Of a stretch of 8,565 bases of DNA, positions 6,177 to 8,565 are shown in pieces; within the stretch, counting starts at the first letter, position 1, and each line of letters starts with the position of its first letter. The notes below the pieces were generated by a model. The model searched no databases, was not told the origin of the DNA, and saw only the letters and a program-made list of their open reading frames with translations. The DNA is from an uncultured Faecalibacterium sp. (GTDB lineage: Bacteria > Bacillota > Clostridia > Oscillospirales > Ruminococcaceae). The stretch lies in assembly GCA_934539245.1 (NCBI GenBank), contig CAKTCK010000062.1, positions 1 to 8,565 of the forward strand, in the 5' to 3' direction. Both the position numbers and the translations under genes were made by a program.

Positions 6177-6881
6177 TTACTCTTCCCACCGATAACCATA
6201 ACCCCACACGGTCATGATGTGGGTGGGGTGGCTGGGCTCGTCCTCCACCTTCATGCGCAGGCGGCGGATGTTCACATCCACGATCTTTACGTCGCCGAAG
6301 TAGTTTTCGCCCCAGACCCCTTTCAGGATCTTTTCACGCACCAGCGCAGTGCCCGGGTTGCGGAAGAACAGCTCCATGATCTGGAACTCCACCTGTGTCA
6401 GCTCAATGGGCTGACCGGCCTTCAGCAGAACGCGGCGGTTCTCGTCCAGCACAAACTCGCCGCTGGTCAAAGTGCCCAGCGGGGTATTCTCCCGGCTCTC
6501 CCCTTCCTTGGTGCGGATGACCCGGCGGCACAGCGCCTCCACACGCGCCAGCAGCTCGCTGACGCTGAAAGGCTTGGTCATGTAATCGTCTGCGCCGATG
6601 GACAGGCCGCGGATCTTATCCTGCTCCTGTCCCTTGGCGCTGAGGATGATAATGCCGATCTGCTGGTCGGTGCGGCGGATAGTCTCGCACAGCGAGAACC
6701 CGTTCATGCCCGGCAGCATCACGTCCAGAATTGCAGCATCACAGCCGGGTTTTTGTGCCAGCAGCGGCAGAGCGGCTTCGGCGCTTTCGGCCTCCACCAC
6801 CTCCATCCCCGCATGGCGCAGGTTCAGGGCGATCATATCGCGGATATTGGCTTCATCTTCTACAACAAGCACTCGTACCAT
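6177..6881 (-). CDS. OmpR/PhoB-family response regulator
   Basis: This 234-residue DNA-binding regulator is the likely partner of the kinase encoded downstream. The receiver domain (1-120) has acidic residues E8, D9 and E10, phospho-acceptor D53 in AAILDVMLPGMNGF, switch residue S81 in IIILSAKG and K103 in MTKPFS. The winged-helix effector domain (about 138-234) includes IELTQVEFQIMELFFRNPG, VDVNIRRLRMKVED and the closing TVWGYGYRWEE typical of the family. All key residues are present. The ATG at 6879-6881 is preferred because GGAGG (6889-6893) lies seven bases upstream; a TTG seven codons earlier would put this ribosome site inside the gene. The start lies 17 bases after the lipoprotein stop, so the two are probably cotranscribed. 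Confidence 0.95.
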   Translation of the reverse strand: MVRVLVVEDEANIRDMIALNLRHAGMEVVEAESAEAALPLLAQKPGCDAAILDVMLPGMNGFSLCETIRRTDQQIGIIILSAKGQEQDKIRGLSIGADDYMTKPFSVSELLARVEALCRRVIRTKEGESRENTPLGTLTSGEFVLDENRRVLLKAGQPIELTQVEFQIMELFFRNPGTALVREKILKGVWGENYFGDVKIVDVNIRRLRMKVEDEPSHPTHIMTVWGYGYRWEE

Positions 6882-6888
6882 GCAGCAT

Positions 6889-6893
6889 CCTCC
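6889..6893 (-). promoter_or_regulatory. Ribosome binding site that fixes the regulator start
   Basis: GGAGG on the minus strand, seven bases before the ATG at 6881. It selects MVRVLVVEDE as the N-terminus, which also fits the usual receiver-domain start, over the upstream in-frame TTG at 6902. Confidence 0.75.
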
Positions 6894-6898
6894 ATTCC

Positions 6899-8212
6899 TC
6901 AATTCAGCAGATACAACGCCTTGGAAAGGCGGTAGTTCGTGTCAGATAGCAAAACGCCCGGGCCAATTTTGGCCTGCACCTGACGGGACGCTACCACGCC
7001 CAGCCGAGTCCAGCCGGTGGAGTTGGCCGAAGTCCTTGCCAGCCGTACCGTCAGCACCAGCTGATCTTCGTCTACTGTGCGCAACTCCACTGCGCCGTCA
7101 TATTCCTCGCTGTCGGTCAGTTTCAGGTTGCCCTCCCACTCGGCGGGCAGCTCGATATAACAGTTGGTCTCCTCATCCAGCAGGCCAAAGCTCTTTTCCG
7201 GGTGGCTGCTGGTGTAGTCCATCCAGACGATAAAGTCCATGCGGCGGCTCTGGCTCAGGTTCAGCAGACCTGCCTCGTCCGGCTGGGTGGGGATCTCCAC
7301 GATGCCGTCCCCGTCCAAGTCCCGGCTGACCAGCGTGGGCACGTTGCGCAGGGAGGCGTTATACAGCCGCTGGCTGCTGATCCGTGTGGCGGGCACCATC
7401 TGCTGGCTGTTCTCGTCGTAGCACAGCAGCACCGAGGCCAGATTGTTGCCGGAAATGCCGGTCCAGCCGTCCAGCACCAGATAATGCCGCCCGTCTGCGC
7501 CTGCGCCCGCTGCCACCGAAGCACAGCCGGAAAACTTATCTGCGGAAAGGCCGTTGACCGCCACCTGCCGGAAGCTGCCCTCCCGGTCTGCGGTCAGCAG
7601 CTCGATCTGCACGCTGCCGTCCTCCTGCGTGGACATCAGGATCAGATCCTGACTGCTGCCGCCGGTGATATTTTCCACCAGATACTGCTCGTACTGCTGC
7701 TCCAGAATGGTGGACAGAGTGCCGTCCTGATAAGAGTACACCGCCAGATAGTGGTCATTCTGGGCAGCGGTATAGCCCACAACCAGCTGGCAGCTGTCTG
7801 TATCCTGCAATTGGGCAAAGCTGACGTTCTCCACCATTTCGGCAAGACCTTCCACGCTCTGGCGTACCTGCCAGCTTCCGGCGTCGTCTCGCTGCAAAAT
7901 GGCTACGCAGACGTTGGCGGTCTGGGTGGTGGTATACAGCACCGCCGCGTCCTGCTGACCATCGCCGTCCAAGTCCTGCAGCACAAAGGGAGAAAGCAGC
8001 TCCCCCTGAATGGGATATTTCAGCTGGGCGCTCTCCCCCAGCCAGTCGTTCAGGGCAGTTTGCAGCGCACCGTAATCGCCGGAAAGTTTCGGGGCACGCA
8101 GCAGCTCCTCTACCTGTGCCTTTTCGTTGGCCGGCAGCAGCGTCTGACAGCTACACAGCAAAACGCACAGCAGCGTGCACAGCACAAGCCGCAGCTTGCG
8201 GGTTCTGTTCAT
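6899..8212 (-). CDS. Putative lipoprotein with FG-GAP-like repeats, first gene of a two-component operon
   Basis: I do not recognise a named family. The 437-residue product begins with a basic then hydrophobic signal (MNRTRKLRLVLCTLLCVLLC) and a lipobox LCSC, predicting lipidation at Cys22 and anchoring on the outside of the membrane. The rest is beta-rich and includes two Ca-binding-like motifs, DLDGDGQQDA at 80-89 and DLDGDGIVEI at 298-307. QLQDTDSCQLVVGY (134-147) and NITGGSSQDLILMS (181-194) are degenerate relatives. These resemble FG-GAP/VCBS blades, so a beta-propeller is likely (inference). The ATG at 8210-8212 is chosen because AAGGAGGT (8221-8228) precedes it and gives a proper signal peptide; an in-frame ATG eight codons upstream lies before that site. 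Directly upstream of the regulator and kinase genes, it may be an accessory sensor or a factor tied to envelope state. Confidence 0.85.
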   Translation of the reverse strand: MNRTRKLRLVLCTLLCVLLCSCQTLLPANEKAQVEELLRAPKLSGDYGALQTALNDWLGESAQLKYPIQGELLSPFVLQDLDGDGQQDAAVLYTTTQTANVCVAILQRDDAGSWQVRQSVEGLAEMVENVSFAQLQDTDSCQLVVGYTAAQNDHYLAVYSYQDGTLSTILEQQYEQYLVENITGGSSQDLILMSTQEDGSVQIELLTADREGSFRQVAVNGLSADKFSGCASVAAGAGADGRHYLVLDGWTGISGNNLASVLLCYDENSQQMVPATRISSQRLYNASLRNVPTLVSRDLDGDGIVEIPTQPDEAGLLNLSQSRRMDFIVWMDYTSSHPEKSFGLLDEETNCYIELPAEWEGNLKLTDSEEYDGAVELRTVDEDQLVLTVRLARTSANSTGWTRLGVVASRQVQAKIGPGVLLSDTNYRLSKALYLLN

Positions 8213-8220
8213 ACCGGTCA

Positions 8221-8228
8221 ACCTCCTT
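8221..8228 (-). promoter_or_regulatory. Ribosome binding site that fixes the lipoprotein start
   Basis: AAGGAGGT on the minus strand, eight bases before the ATG at 8212. The upstream ATG at 8236 would place this site within the coding region and would extend the signal peptide by eight residues. Confidence 0.75.
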
Positions 8229-8250
8229 CCGGGCATAAAATGCTATTTTC

Positions 8251-8259
8251 AGTATACCA
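8251..8259 (-). promoter_or_regulatory. Extended -10 promoter of the lipoprotein/two-component operon
   Basis: On the minus strand TGG-TATACT (8257-8259 and 8251-8256) forms an extended -10, the same type as in front of recA. The -35 region at 17-base spacing is only a T-run (8274-8279), which is also the tail of the preceding terminator, so recognition probably rests on the extended -10 or on an activator. Confidence 0.6.
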
Positions 8260-8273
8260 CACTTTGCGGACAC

Positions 8274-8301
8274 AAAAAAGGGGGTGGGCATACCAACCCC
8301 T
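8274..8301 (-). terminator. Second, weaker terminator after rplQ
   Basis: On the minus strand AGGGG-T-TGG, loop TATGC, CCA-C-CCCC forms an eight-pair stem with one mismatch, followed by six T residues (8274-8279). It directly follows the stronger terminator at 8308-8347. Confidence 0.55.
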
Positions 8302-8307
8302 ATAAAC

Positions 8308-8347
8308 AAAAAAAGAAACCACTGCACAAAAGCTGTGCAATGGTTTC
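8308..8347 (-). terminator. Intrinsic terminator of rplQ
   Basis: On the minus strand a 13-base-pair stem (arms 8335-8347 and 8315-8327, one G-U pair, seven-base loop) is followed at once by seven T residues (8308-8314). It lies 33 bases after the rplQ stop and closes the ribosomal protein operon. Confidence 0.9.
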
Positions 8348-8379
8348 TCTTGTTACTGTATCAAACAGTCAGAGCAGGA

Positions 8380-8565
8380 TCAGACGAGCTCCAGAACTGC
8401 CATCTCAGCTGCATCGCCGCGGCGAGCGCCGATCTTGATGATGCGGGTGTAGCCACCGTTGCGGTCAGCGTACTTGGGGCTGATCTCGTCAAACAGCTTC
8501 TTTGCAACATCTTCCTTGGTGATGTAGGCGTAGACCTGACGCTTGGTGTGCAGGTCGCTGGCCTT
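8380..8565 (-). CDS. rplQ: 50S ribosomal protein L17, C-terminal part (5' end outside window)
   Basis: The last 61 residues of L17, a structural protein of the large ribosomal subunit, are visible. The stretch [24 protein letters not shown] is followed by [26 protein letters not shown], where GGYTRI and K-x-G-x-RRGD-x-AEMA-x-xEL are the conserved L17 C-terminal signature. The TGA at 8380-8382 is followed by tandem terminators. In most bacteria rplQ is the last gene of the rpsM-rpsK-rpsD-rpoA-rplQ group; the terminator here agrees with that. The N-terminus is cut by the window edge. Confidence 0.96.
   Translation of the reverse strand, partial: KASDLHTKRQVYAYITKEDVAKKLFDEISPKYADRNGGYTRIIKIGARRGDAAEMAVLELV

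Noticed and set aside
4672..6195. A 507-codon open frame on the plus strand
   Set aside because: It lies antisense to the histidine kinase with all its motifs and continues through the 6135-6173 hairpin; no domain or ribosome site supports it.
6882..6902. Upstream TTG start for the response regulator
   Set aside because: It would place the GGAGG ribosome site inside the gene and add seven residues not expected before the receiver domain.
7202..8305. A 367-codon plus-strand frame
   Set aside because: Antisense to the lipoprotein gene and running through the promoter and terminators upstream of it.

Overview
All nine genes in this window read on the minus strand. The organism looks like a GC-rich, gut-type Clostridia member of the Faecalibacterium / Oscillospirales kind. 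This is inferred from high GC, alanine-rich proteins with Firmicutes-type gene neighbours, strong GGAGG ribosome binding sites and a cluster of short GC-rich palindromic repeats of the sort common in such genomes. No 16S or database comparison was possible, so the genus is only a suggestion.

In transcription order (right to left): the 3' end of rplQ (ribosomal protein L17, 8380-8565, cut by the window edge), followed by a strong intrinsic terminator and a second weaker one. Next is an extended -10 promoter and a three-gene signalling operon: a lipoprotein with FG-GAP-like DxDGDG repeats (6899-8212), an OmpR-family response regulator (6177-6881) and a membrane HAMP histidine kinase (4663-6087). 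A long perfect hairpin lies between the regulator and kinase genes. A second group follows from its own candidate promoter: a DUF1385/YqhQ-like membrane protein (3583-4530) overlapping prmC, the release-factor glutamine methyltransferase (2618-3589). Then recA (1323-2501) has its own extended -10 promoter and is joined to recX (819-1322) as TAAATG with no gap. A 440-base non-coding stretch full of palindromic repeats separates recX from the N-terminal part of rimO (1-377, cut by the left window edge).

Functionally the window is mostly core housekeeping: translation (L17, PrmC, RimO modification of ribosomal protein S12), recombination and DNA damage response (RecA with its modulator RecX), and one envelope-sensing two-component operon. 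The least explained content is non-coding: a pair of related hairpins at two distant sites whose stems differ by compensatory base changes, a repeat cluster whose end supplies the recX stop codon, a palindrome across the recA -35 region, and an intrinsic-terminator-like hairpin facing against all genes in front of the yqhQ-like gene. I see no CRISPR array, prophage, insertion sequence, tRNA or defence system, and no evidence for a new multi-gene system beyond the lipoprotein/two-component operon.
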